Assembly (NCBI GenBank): GCA_028822945.1 | Contig: JAPKCN010000009.1 | Location: 1-18,401 of the forward strand | DNA: 18,401 bases | From: Porticoccaceae bacterium | GTDB taxonomy: Bacteria; Pseudomonadota; Gammaproteobacteria; Pseudomonadales; Porticoccaceae | Reading direction: 5' to 3' | Shown: positions 8,048-15,097 of the stretch, one piece after another | Layout of the letters: the number at the start of each line of letters is the position of its first letter | Position numbering within the stretch: the stretch's first letter is position 1 | Translations under genes and position numbers: made by a program | The notes under the pieces: generated by a model | The model's input: only the letters and a program-made list of their open reading frames with translations | Told to the model about the DNA's origin: nothing | The model's database searches: none

Positions 8048-8290
8048 TTAAGGCCGTTTGGCGGTTTGCGTGCGCATTAGTTCTTCGACGGCTAGTTGCG
8101 CGATGCTCGAAAGACCAATCTCGCTAGTCGCCGGTTGCTGGGTTATGAGATCTTTCATGGGTGGAGGCCAAAACTTATCGAGGTGCTGGGCGACTTGAAT
8201 GGCGACTTTGTGCGGGTCGCCGTTGGCACTCATATTCAGGGCTATTTGGTTGGTCATTGCGACTAGGCGCTGGAGCTGGGATTGTGACAT
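8048..8290 (-). CDS. fdsD: Formate dehydrogenase delta subunit
   Basis: An 80-residue accessory protein of NAD-dependent formate dehydrogenase operons, small and without metal-binding cysteines. The family features are LVAMTNQIALNM near the start, then a basic helix with VAQHLDKFWPPPMK, which is the FdsD signature. ATG at 8290 is preferred over an upstream in-frame start at 8338 because the extra 16 residues lie inside fdhD and do not look like the family. Its start is one base past the fdhD stop, so translation is probably coupled. Its exact role is unknown; in fds operons it is required for, or supports, full activity. It is the last gene of the operon. Confidence 0.9.
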   Translation of the reverse strand: MSQSQLQRLVAMTNQIALNMSANGDPHKVAIQVAQHLDKFWPPPMKDLITQQPATSEIGLSSIAQLAVEELMRTQTAKRP

Positions 8291-8291
8291 T

Positions 8292-9110
8292 TTAGACGAT
8301 CTCGTTACTAAAGCGGTGTGGGTGAGTATAGATCGCATGACGGCCCAATCGCGAGAATCCTACTAGCGTCAGTCCGGTTTGCTCGGCGAGTTGAATAGCC
8401 AGCGATGTCGGCGCCGATATGGCGGCCAATATTGGAATGTTGGCGCTGCTGGTTTTGGCGACCATTTCGTAGCTGGCTCTGCTGGTAACCAGCACAAACC
8501 CCGGCGATCTCTGAGTCTGCGGTTGCTCTTGCCGATGCAGGGCGCCAAGCAATTTATCCAATGCATTGTGGCGGCCAACATCTTCGCGCACTAAGAGGAT
8601 TTCACCATCGCTCCGACACCAGGCGGCAGCGTGCACGGCTCCGGTTAGCGCTTGTAACTGCTGTCGATCATCGAGGGTAGCGATCGCATGTTGCAGCGCG
8701 TTGTGACCGATAGTGAGTTCGGCATCGACGGATTGTGCAGGCATAATCGCCTGCTCCAGGGACTCTGCTCCGCACAGTCCACAACCGGTGCGGCCGACCA
8801 AGTTTCGCCGCCGCTGCTTGAGCGCAGCAAAGGGTTTGGCCGTGATTGTCAGCTGGACTTGGATGCCCTTATCAACATGGCTGATTTGGCAGTCGAGCAT
8901 CTGCTTAGGTGCGGAAATGATACTCTCAGACAGACTGAACCCAAGGGCAAAATCCTCGAGGTCTCCCGGTGTCGCCATCATTACGACATGCGAGATACCG
9001 TTGTAGACCAGCGCCACTGGAGTCTCCATTGCGACATGCTGGCCATCTTCGCTGGTCGTGCCGCTCTGCCACAGTATTCGCGAGACCTCGGTGGATGTAT
9101 CAATTGGCAA
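8292..9110 (-). CDS. fdhD: Formate dehydrogenase sulfuration factor FdhD/FdsC
   Basis: Cytosolic factor that binds bis-MGD and passes sulfur from a cysteine desulfurase to the molybdenum of formate dehydrogenase. In fds operons this homologue is called FdsC. The 272 residues carry ETPVALVYNGISHVVMMATP and DLEDFALGFSLSE near the N-terminus. The CxxC sulfur-relay motif is GRTGCGLCG (C110 and C113), followed by VREDVGRHNALDKLLG and SRASYEMVAKT. All are canonical. It starts two bases past the fdsA stop and ends one base before fdsD, so it is embedded in the operon. It may also mature the FdhF/YdeP-like protein encoded divergently. Confidence 0.95.
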   Translation of the reverse strand: MPIDTSTEVSRILWQSGTTSEDGQHVAMETPVALVYNGISHVVMMATPGDLEDFALGFSLSESIISAPKQMLDCQISHVDKGIQVQLTITAKPFAALKQRRRNLVGRTGCGLCGAESLEQAIMPAQSVDAELTIGHNALQHAIATLDDRQQLQALTGAVHAAAWCRSDGEILLVREDVGRHNALDKLLGALHRQEQPQTQRSPGFVLVTSRASYEMVAKTSSANIPILAAISAPTSLAIQLAEQTGLTLVGFSRLGRHAIYTHPHRFSNEIV

Positions 9111-9112
9111 GG

Positions 9113-11959
9113 CTATCGCCGTGCCTCGTCCAACAGCCCTCGTTGTTTACGATCAAATGATTGCTGTCGCGCCTGCCAGTTTGACGGCTTGGTAACCCTG
9201 TTAATTTGCACTGCGGTGACCTTATATTCGGGGCAATTGGTGGCCCAGTCACTGTTGTCAGTGGTGATCACATTAGCGCCCGATACCGGATGATGAAAGG
9301 TGGTGTAAACCACCCCTGGTTTGACTCGCTCTGTTACATCGGCGCGCAGCACAGTATCGCCGACGCGGCTATTGACGCCGACCCAATCACCGTGGACGAT
9401 GCCGCGCTCCTCGGCGTCGTGGGGATGGATTTCTAGTAGATCCTCGGTATGCCATTGATTATTTTCAGTACGCCTCGTCTGGGCGCCGACATTGTACTGA
9501 GACAGTATACGCCCGGTTGTCAGTAACAGCGGGAACTTGCGATTGGCGCGCTCGGTCGTGGGGACGTACTCGGTCATCGCAAAAAAGCCTTTTCCGCGGA
9601 CGAATTGATCGATATGCATGATCGGTGTGCCCTCTGGTGTGGCGTCGTTGCAAGGCCATTGGATACTGCCGAGCTGCTCTAATTTTGGGTAGGAAACGCC
9701 GCGAAATGTAGGTGTTAAGCGGGCAATCTCATCCATAATTTCGGAGGGATGGTTGTACTCCATTCTACAGCCCAATGCATTCGCAAGCGCCATGGTTGCC
9801 TGCCAGTCGGCCTTGCCGCTGAGTGGTGGTATTGCTTTGCGCACCCGAGAGATGCGGCGTTCGGCATTGGTAAAGGTGCCATCTTTTTCCAAAAACGACG
9901 CACCGGGTAAAAACACATGGGCAAATTTGGCGGTCTCATTAAGAAAGATGTCCTGAACCACTAGGCATTCCAGCGCGCGCAGTGCAGCTTCGACATGCTG
10001 AGTGTTGGGGTCGGATTGGGCAATGTCCTCGCCCTGGCAATAGAGGCCTTTAAAATCGCCGTCCAGCGCAGCATCGAACATGTTAGGAATGCGCAAGCCC
10101 GGTTCTGAGTCGAGCGTGATCCCCCACTCGCTTTCAAAGAGTTCACGAGTCGCGGCATCTGAAATATGCCGGTAACCCGGGAGTTCGTGCGGGAACGAGC
10201 CCATGTCGCAGGAGCCCTGCACATTGTTTTGCCCACGCAATGGGTTCACTCCAACGCCCTCGCGGCCGACATTGCCGGTGAGCATTGCGAGGTTGGCAAT
10301 CGCCATGACGGCGGTGGATCCCTGACTGTGCTCGGTGACACCGAGGCCATAAAAAATCGCGCCATTGCCGCCAGTTGAGTACAAGCGCGCCGCGGCCCTA
10401 AGATCTGCGGCGGGGACACCGGTGATACTCTCTGTGGTCTCGGGCGAGTGGCGCGGGTTACCAATAAATGCCAGCCAATTTTCAAATCCTTCGATATCAC
10501 AACGCTGTTCGATATAACTGCGTGCCTCTAGGCCTTCATCGACCACAACATGCGCCAGAGCGTTCAAAACCGTGACGTTGGTACCGGGCCGCACTGGTAA
10601 ATGATAGTCGGCGGTAATGTGCGGTGAACTCACTAATTCGATTTTACGCGGATCTATGACGATGAGTTTAGCGCCTTCACGCAATCGTCTTTTCAGGCGT
10701 GAGCCGAATACTGGATGGGCTTCTGTCGGATTGGCACCCATAACGATGACCACATCGGCTTCAGCTACCGAGGCAAATGTCTGGGTGCCCGCAGACTCGC
10801 CGAGAGTAGTTTTTAAACCGAAACCGGTGGGTGAGTGGCAGACGCGCGCACAGGTGTCGATGTTGTTGTTGCCAAAGCCGGCTCGAACCATTTTTTGCAC
10901 CAGATAGACCTCTTCATTGGTGCAGCGACTAGAGGAAATTGCGCCAATACTGGTGCGCCCATACTTTGCCTGGATCGCTTTGAAGCGTTGAGCAGTATAG
11001 GTGACCGCCTCGTTCCACGATACTTCGCGCCACGGTTCGTCTATGCTATCGCGAATCATTGGCACGCTAATACGGTCTTTGTGGGTCGCGTAGCCAAAGG
11101 CAAAGCGGCCCTTGACACAGGCGTGTCCCTCATTAGCTTTACCGTCTTTAAAGGGCGTCATACGCACCACCTGATTGCCCTTCATCTCTGCTTTAAATGA
11201 ACAGCCGACGCCGCAGTAGGCGCAAGTCGTGGTAACTGAATGCTCAGGTTTTCCGGCTTCAATTATACTTTTTTCAGTGAGTGTGGCGGTTGGGCAGACA
11301 TTCACACAGGCACCGCAGGAGACGCACTCTGAATCCATAAAATCTTCGCTTTGACTGGCGCTGACCTTGGATTCAAAACCGCGGCCTTCAATGGTCAGGG
11401 CAAAGGTTCCTTGAACCTCCTCACAGGCGCGCACACAGCGCGAACAGACAATACACTTGGAGGGATCAAAGGTGAAGTAAGGATTGGACTCGTCTTTCTC
11501 GGCAGCCAGGTGATTGTCACCCTCAAAACCATAGCGCACCGAGCGCAGGCCGACTTCCCCAGCGGTATCTTGCAATTCACAATCGCCATTGGTGGGGCAC
11601 GTCAAGCAGTCTAGCGGATGGTCTGAAATATACAGTTCCATGACATTGCGGCGCAGTTTTGCGATGGCATCGGATTGCGTGCGCACCTGCATGCCTTGCG
11701 CGACGGTGGTGGTACAAGATGCTGGAAAGCCCCGGCGGCCCTCGATTTCGACCAGGCAGACGCGGCAAGAGCCAAACGAAGCGAGCTGATCGGTGGCGCA
11801 CAATCGGGGTACTTTGACCCCACTTTCGGCGGCAGCGCGCATGATCGAGGTACCGTCCGCTACTGTTACCGATACACCGTCGATGGTCAGTGTGACCAGT
11901 TTGTTGTCGGTACTCTCGGGCGTGCCATAGTCAGGCTGTGGCTGGTAAAATTCAAGCAT
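9113..11959 (-). CDS. fdsA: NAD-dependent formate dehydrogenase alpha (catalytic) subunit
   Basis: The 948-residue catalytic subunit that oxidises formate to CO2 at a Mo-bis-MGD centre. The N-terminal part resembles NuoG. Visible cluster ligands are [2Fe-2S] C54, C65, C68, C82; the H114/C118/C121/C127 set; and two ferredoxin-like [4Fe-4S] sets, C169/172/175/179 and C212/215/218/222. The FdhF-like part follows, with its own cluster C246/249/253/281 and the Mo ligand in DTCARVCHSPT: C374 with the catalytic H375. The ligand is cysteine, so no selenocysteine is needed. The C-terminal dinucleotide-binding domain has LTTGRILSQYN and ending motifs near YKVTAVQINR. Length fits FdsA. It starts 12 bases after the fdsB stop. 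The enzyme is soluble, since no Tat signal is present. Confidence 0.97.
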   Translation of the reverse strand: MLEFYQPQPDYGTPESTDNKLVTLTIDGVSVTVADGTSIMRAAAESGVKVPRLCATDQLASFGSCRVCLVEIEGRRGFPASCTTTVAQGMQVRTQSDAIAKLRRNVMELYISDHPLDCLTCPTNGDCELQDTAGEVGLRSVRYGFEGDNHLAAEKDESNPYFTFDPSKCIVCSRCVRACEEVQGTFALTIEGRGFESKVSASQSEDFMDSECVSCGACVNVCPTATLTEKSIIEAGKPEHSVTTTCAYCGVGCSFKAEMKGNQVVRMTPFKDGKANEGHACVKGRFAFGYATHKDRISVPMIRDSIDEPWREVSWNEAVTYTAQRFKAIQAKYGRTSIGAISSSRCTNEEVYLVQKMVRAGFGNNNIDTCARVCHSPTGFGLKTTLGESAGTQTFASVAEADVVIVMGANPTEAHPVFGSRLKRRLREGAKLIVIDPRKIELVSSPHITADYHLPVRPGTNVTVLNALAHVVVDEGLEARSYIEQRCDIEGFENWLAFIGNPRHSPETTESITGVPAADLRAAARLYSTGGNGAIFYGLGVTEHSQGSTAVMAIANLAMLTGNVGREGVGVNPLRGQNNVQGSCDMGSFPHELPGYRHISDAATRELFESEWGITLDSEPGLRIPNMFDAALDGDFKGLYCQGEDIAQSDPNTQHVEAALRALECLVVQDIFLNETAKFAHVFLPGASFLEKDGTFTNAERRISRVRKAIPPLSGKADWQATMALANALGCRMEYNHPSEIMDEIARLTPTFRGVSYPKLEQLGSIQWPCNDATPEGTPIMHIDQFVRGKGFFAMTEYVPTTERANRKFPLLLTTGRILSQYNVGAQTRRTENNQWHTEDLLEIHPHDAEERGIVHGDWVGVNSRVGDTVLRADVTERVKPGVVYTTFHHPVSGANVITTDNSDWATNCPEYKVTAVQINRVTKPSNWQARQQSFDRKQRGLLDEARR

Positions 11960-11970
11960 TTGGGCACCTC

Positions 11971-13512
11971 TTAACGGCGGTTAAAATCGGTAGGGAAATG
12001 GGTGAGGGCGCTGCGCACTGGGTACGGGGTCAAGCCGCCCATGGCACACAGTGACCCCAACTCCATGGTATCGCAGAGGTCGTGCAATAAAATTACGTTT
12101 TCCTCGCGGTTTTCATTGGCCAAAATACGGTCAATGACCTCGACACCGCGCACCGCGCCAATCCGACAGGGGGTGCACTTTCCGCACGATTCGGCAACGC
12201 AAAACTCCATAGCAAAGCGAGCTTGCGCGGCCATGTCGGCGCTGTCGTCAAACACCACGATACCGCCGTGACCGATCATTGCGCCGATAGCTGAAAATGC
12301 CTCATAGTCGAGTGGCGTATCCCATTGCGCCTCGGGTAAAAATGCACCGAGTGGCCCGCCGACTTGAATAGCACGCACCGGCAAACCGCTGTACGTGCCT
12401 TGACCATATTCCTCAATAATTTCCCGAAGAGTAACCCCAAAGGCTAATTCGATCAGGCCGCCGCGCTTGATGTTGCCACCCAACTGGATGGCTAAAGTGC
12501 CACGTGAGCGGCCCATTCCATAGTTCTTATAGGCTGCTGCTCCACGCTCGAGAATACTCGATACGGCTGCAAGAGTGAGTACATTATTGACCACCGTCGG
12601 CTGGCCAAACAGGCCCTCGATAGCCGGTAGGGGTGGTTTGGCTCTGACCATTCCGCGCTTGCCCTCAAGACTCTCCAGTAGCGAGGTCTCTTCACCACAG
12701 ATATAGGCACCGGCACCGAGACGAACTTCGAGATGAAAGTCTTTGTTTGAGCCGGCAATATTGTGACCCAAAAGATTGGCTTGTTGGGCGCGTTGGATTG
12801 CGGTGTTTAGTAGACGATAAGCTACTGGGTATTCAGACCTTAGATAAATATAGCCCTGTGTGGCACCGACGGCTAACCCGGCGATGGCCATGCCCTCGAT
12901 CAATTGATAGGGGTCGGCCTCCATCACCAATCTATCAGCAAAGGTACCCGAGTCGCCCTCATCGGCATTGCAAACAATGTATTTTTGTCCCTTATGTGGT
13001 GCGCTTGAGGTGTCGTTTGCCGGTGCGTCCAGTACTGTCTGCCATTTAATACCTGCTGGGAAGGCAGCGCCGCCGCGACCGCGTAGGCCGGATTGTGCAA
13101 CTTCATCGACGATCTGCTGAGGGCTCATCGCGAGAGCATTTTCTAGTCCAATAAAGCCTTTCAGCTGACGATAAGTGTCCAGACAGACGGGATCCCCGAG
13201 TCCGGCGCGCGCATAAGTCAAGCGCTGCTGGGATTTCAAGTAGGGAATTTCATTGACGGCGCCCAAAAAAAGCGGGTGCTCACTGGGGTTGCTGTCAAGT
13301 GCCTCGAGAATACTCTTGATATCTTTGGCGCCTACAGGGCCAAAACCTATGCGGCCGGCAACACTGTCGATTTCGAGTAGCGGTTCCAACCAAAAGAGGC
13401 CACGCGAGCCATTGCGTATCGGTTCGATTCCAAGGGCGCACAGGGCAGTGGCCACGGCGTCGGCACCCAGAGCCAGTGCAGTAGTGTCCTGGGGGATATA
13501 AAAGCGTCTCAT
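11971..13512 (-). CDS. fdsB: NAD-dependent formate dehydrogenase beta (FMN/NADH) subunit
   Basis: The NuoF-like subunit where electrons reach FMN and reduce NAD. The first 110 or so residues are a thioredoxin-like extension typical of FdsB. The NuoF core follows: GLRGRGGAAFPAG (143-155) and CNADEGDSGTF (181-191) for FMN and NADH binding, then GAGAYICGEETSLLESLEGKR. The [4Fe-4S] ligands lie in ESCGKCTPCR (C443, C446, C449), with C489 in GSLCAMGG. All residues needed are present in 513 residues. The ATG overlaps the fdsG stop in an ATGA, showing translational coupling. Confidence 0.97.
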   Translation of the reverse strand: MRRFYIPQDTTALALGADAVATALCALGIEPIRNGSRGLFWLEPLLEIDSVAGRIGFGPVGAKDIKSILEALDSNPSEHPLFLGAVNEIPYLKSQQRLTYARAGLGDPVCLDTYRQLKGFIGLENALAMSPQQIVDEVAQSGLRGRGGAAFPAGIKWQTVLDAPANDTSSAPHKGQKYIVCNADEGDSGTFADRLVMEADPYQLIEGMAIAGLAVGATQGYIYLRSEYPVAYRLLNTAIQRAQQANLLGHNIAGSNKDFHLEVRLGAGAYICGEETSLLESLEGKRGMVRAKPPLPAIEGLFGQPTVVNNVLTLAAVSSILERGAAAYKNYGMGRSRGTLAIQLGGNIKRGGLIELAFGVTLREIIEEYGQGTYSGLPVRAIQVGGPLGAFLPEAQWDTPLDYEAFSAIGAMIGHGGIVVFDDSADMAAQARFAMEFCVAESCGKCTPCRIGAVRGVEVIDRILANENREENVILLHDLCDTMELGSLCAMGGLTPYPVRSALTHFPTDFNRR

Positions 13513-14018
13513 TGTGTGCTTGTCAGCGCGGCGATCAGGGTATCGAATCGCTGGGTATCGACCCGTGCATACACATCATCGTCGATACGCACCGATGGTG
13601 AGCAGGCGCAGTTACCTAAACAGTACACCGGCTCTAAAGTAATCTGGCCATCGGCAGTCGTCTGATGGTAGTCGATTGCCAACGTTCGGTGCGCGTGTTC
13701 TTCGAGTTGCCGCGATCCCATCGATTGACAGGCTTCGGCACGACAAATTTGCACTCTGTGGCGCCCAACTGGCTGTGTTTTAAAATCGTGATAAAAGCTG
13801 ATCACGCCGTGCACGTCGGCGCGCGAAAGGTTTAGCCCTCTCGCAATACTGCTAACCGAGGTCTTCGGGATATAGCCGATCTCGGATTGTATCGCGTGTA
13901 ACAGCGGCAACAGACCGCCGGGCATAATTTTATATGAGGTCAGTAGGCGCTCGATAGTTTCGCTGTGAAGGGGCGATCCTTCCGTTATCGGCATTTTATA
14001 TATAGGTTTTTTATGCAT
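13509..14018 (-). CDS. fdsG: NAD-dependent formate dehydrogenase gamma subunit
   Basis: A 169-residue NuoE-like subunit with a thioredoxin-fold [2Fe-2S] cluster that relays electrons to or from the FMN of FdsB. The N-terminal helical part includes LLPLLHAIQSEIGYIP and VHGVISFYHDFKT. The cluster ligands are C92 and C97 in CRAEACQSMG, and C133 and C137 in CLGNCACSP. The start chosen is ATG at 14018 because GGGAGG (14029-14034 on the forward strand) stands ten bases before it. A longer frame to 14084 has no such site and adds non-family residues. It is the first gene of the fds operon, and its stop overlaps the fdsB start by four bases. Confidence 0.95.
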   Translation of the reverse strand: MHKKPIYKMPITEGSPLHSETIERLLTSYKIMPGGLLPLLHAIQSEIGYIPKTSVSSIARGLNLSRADVHGVISFYHDFKTQPVGRHRVQICRAEACQSMGSRQLEEHAHRTLAIDYHQTTADGQITLEPVYCLGNCACSPSVRIDDDVYARVDTQRFDTLIAALTSTQ

Positions 14019-14090
14019 CTTTGAACAGCCTCCCACCGCTTTTATGTTAACTTTTTTTATACGGTACTCTAAGCGAATGTGCACTCCGCC

Positions 14091-14199
14091 AGACTAAGTC
14101 TAACACTATTATTTAGGCTTCTTAAATAATCTAATTAAACATGGATAGTTGTTTTTCATCAGATACTTAGACTCTAAATAATAGTGAGAATCATTCAAT
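14091..14199. promoter_or_regulatory. fds upstream region: palindromes, 13-bp inverted repeat, Fur-like site
   Basis: Directly upstream of fdsG lie two 11-bp palindromes with one central base, AGACTAAGTCT (14091-14101) and TTAGACTCTAA (14167-14177). CACTATTATTTAG (14104-14116) is repeated inverted as CTAAATAATAGTG (14174-14186). Each palindrome abuts or overlaps one arm, as expected for paired operators around a promoter. Dimeric regulators such as LysR types use such sites, but no regulator gene lies in the window. TGAGAATCATTCAAT at 14185-14199 resembles a Fur 7-1-7 box, with the second half imperfect. No promoter hexamers could be fixed. Confidence 0.55.
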
Positions 14200-14211
14200 C
14201 AAAAAAACAAT

Positions 14212-14439
14212 ATGACAGACTCAAAAAATTCTCAGTCAGATGTCAATAATATTGCTCAAAACGCTCAAAACGCTCAAAACGCTCAAAACGCTCAAAACGC
14301 TCAAAACGCTCTACACCGAGATACAGTTGGGCTTGCAGTGTCGCTATTTATAGAGCTTTTTTTGAAGCGCTTAAATGTATTTTTTTGCGCCTCAAAATTT
14401 TTTGATGATAGCCGAGAATCCTCCAAAATAATTTATTAA
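14212..14439 (+). CDS. Small ORF with (AQN)6 tract, uncertain
   Basis: A 75-codon frame of unknown function. The N-terminal third is polar and Asn/Gln-rich: MTDSKNSQSDVNNI followed by six Ala-Gln-Asn repeats. The second part is hydrophobic (LAVSLFIELFLKRLNVFF). No family is recognised. Upstream there is only an A-run with no Shine-Dalgarno, and base use is as AT-rich as the surrounding spacer, so it may be untranslated. In its favour, it sits just after the Fur-like site, and the repeat unit is nine bases, so copy-number change would keep the frame. Confidence 0.25.
   Translation: MTDSKNSQSDVNNIAQNAQNAQNAQNAQNAQNALHRDTVGLAVSLFIELFLKRLNVFFCASKFFDDSRESSKIIY
14254..14307 (+). repeat. Six perfect copies of a 9-bp tandem repeat
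   Basis: gctcaaaac is repeated six times without error, followed by a degenerate copy, gctctacac. Perfect identity implies recent expansion or active slippage. The unit is in frame with a small ORF as Ala-Gln-Asn. There are no spacers, so it is not a CRISPR. Confidence 0.95.
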
Positions 14440-15097
14440 TTAATAGACCATAACTACTGAAAGTTTTGATCGCAATACAAGCCGATTTTGGGGTCGCATT
14501 TATGCCAAAAAATAGTGGCTTTTGGATCCGTATGAGAATTGACTGGATAGGTCTTTTTTTGTATGCAAAAACCCACTTTTGATGCCGAGTAAAGATAGAT
14601 GACACCTGCGCGTTAATAGGGCGAATTGCATTCTTATGAACGCTGATCATTTGCTTTTTAGCATATTAAAAACAGCTAGTTAAATAAAAAAAGTATTTTT
14701 CCCGCATTAGATTGAATCTCTAGAGGACTATACCCCCCGTTATAATTATATTTTTTATTTGCCTAGTATAAAATTTTTGAAAGTCGCGACTATTCGGCTA
14801 AATGGGCATAATCGATACGGCTTAGTTGTAAAAAATCATGAGATTTATTCTTCTTCTCTAAGGCCACATATTGTGTAGCAATTAATCGTTTGTGCATTTA
14901 TATTGGGATCCGAAAAATACAGTCGAACATAGTGGCTGTTGTTGGCTCTAAATTGCGGTTCTCAAGTGGCTGCCATAAAAGGATTGGTGCCGTTGCCAGT
15001 ATTCAGTACTCCATGAAAGCATCGCGTGGGGTGCACATGGGGTCGTTAGTTGCAGGTTATTCGCAAGCATGGGTTGCCAATGAGTGAGGGGGTTGTT
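14440..15097. other. AT-rich spacer upstream of the molybdoenzyme gene
   Basis: About 660 bases of AT-rich sequence with many A and T runs. Short frames on both strands here have no ribosome-binding site or recognisable motif. The promoter for the plus-strand molybdoenzyme gene should lie here, but I cannot fix it. Its ribosome-binding site, GAGGGGG, lies at 15085-15092, about five bases before ATG 15098. Confidence 0.45.

Noticed and set aside
8688..9293. 201-codon plus-strand frame across fdhD and the end of fdsA
   Set aside because: It is antisense to two clearly functional genes, has no ribosome-binding site or motif, and reads as low-complexity shadow translation.
10820..10860. Selenocysteine formate dehydrogenase
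   Set aside because: The Mo ligand in fdsA is an ordinary Cys codon (CARVCHSPT), and there is no in-frame TGA at this position here or in the YdeP-like gene.
14254..14307. Repeat array considered as CRISPR or replication iterons
   Set aside because: Units are contiguous 9-mers without spacers, there are no cas genes, and no replication initiator gene is present.
14466..14479. FNR-like site TTGATCGCAATACA
   Set aside because: The second half-site is imperfect and it lies more than 600 bases from the nearest start codon.
14348..14650. 100-codon minus-strand frame in the spacer
   Set aside because: No ribosome-binding site, no recognisable domain, and a composition expected of AT-rich noncoding DNA; it also overlaps the (AQN)6 ORF.
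14890..15087. 65-codon plus-strand frame before the YdeP-like gene
   Set aside because: No ribosome-binding site and no protein-like features; it overlaps the likely leader of the downstream gene.
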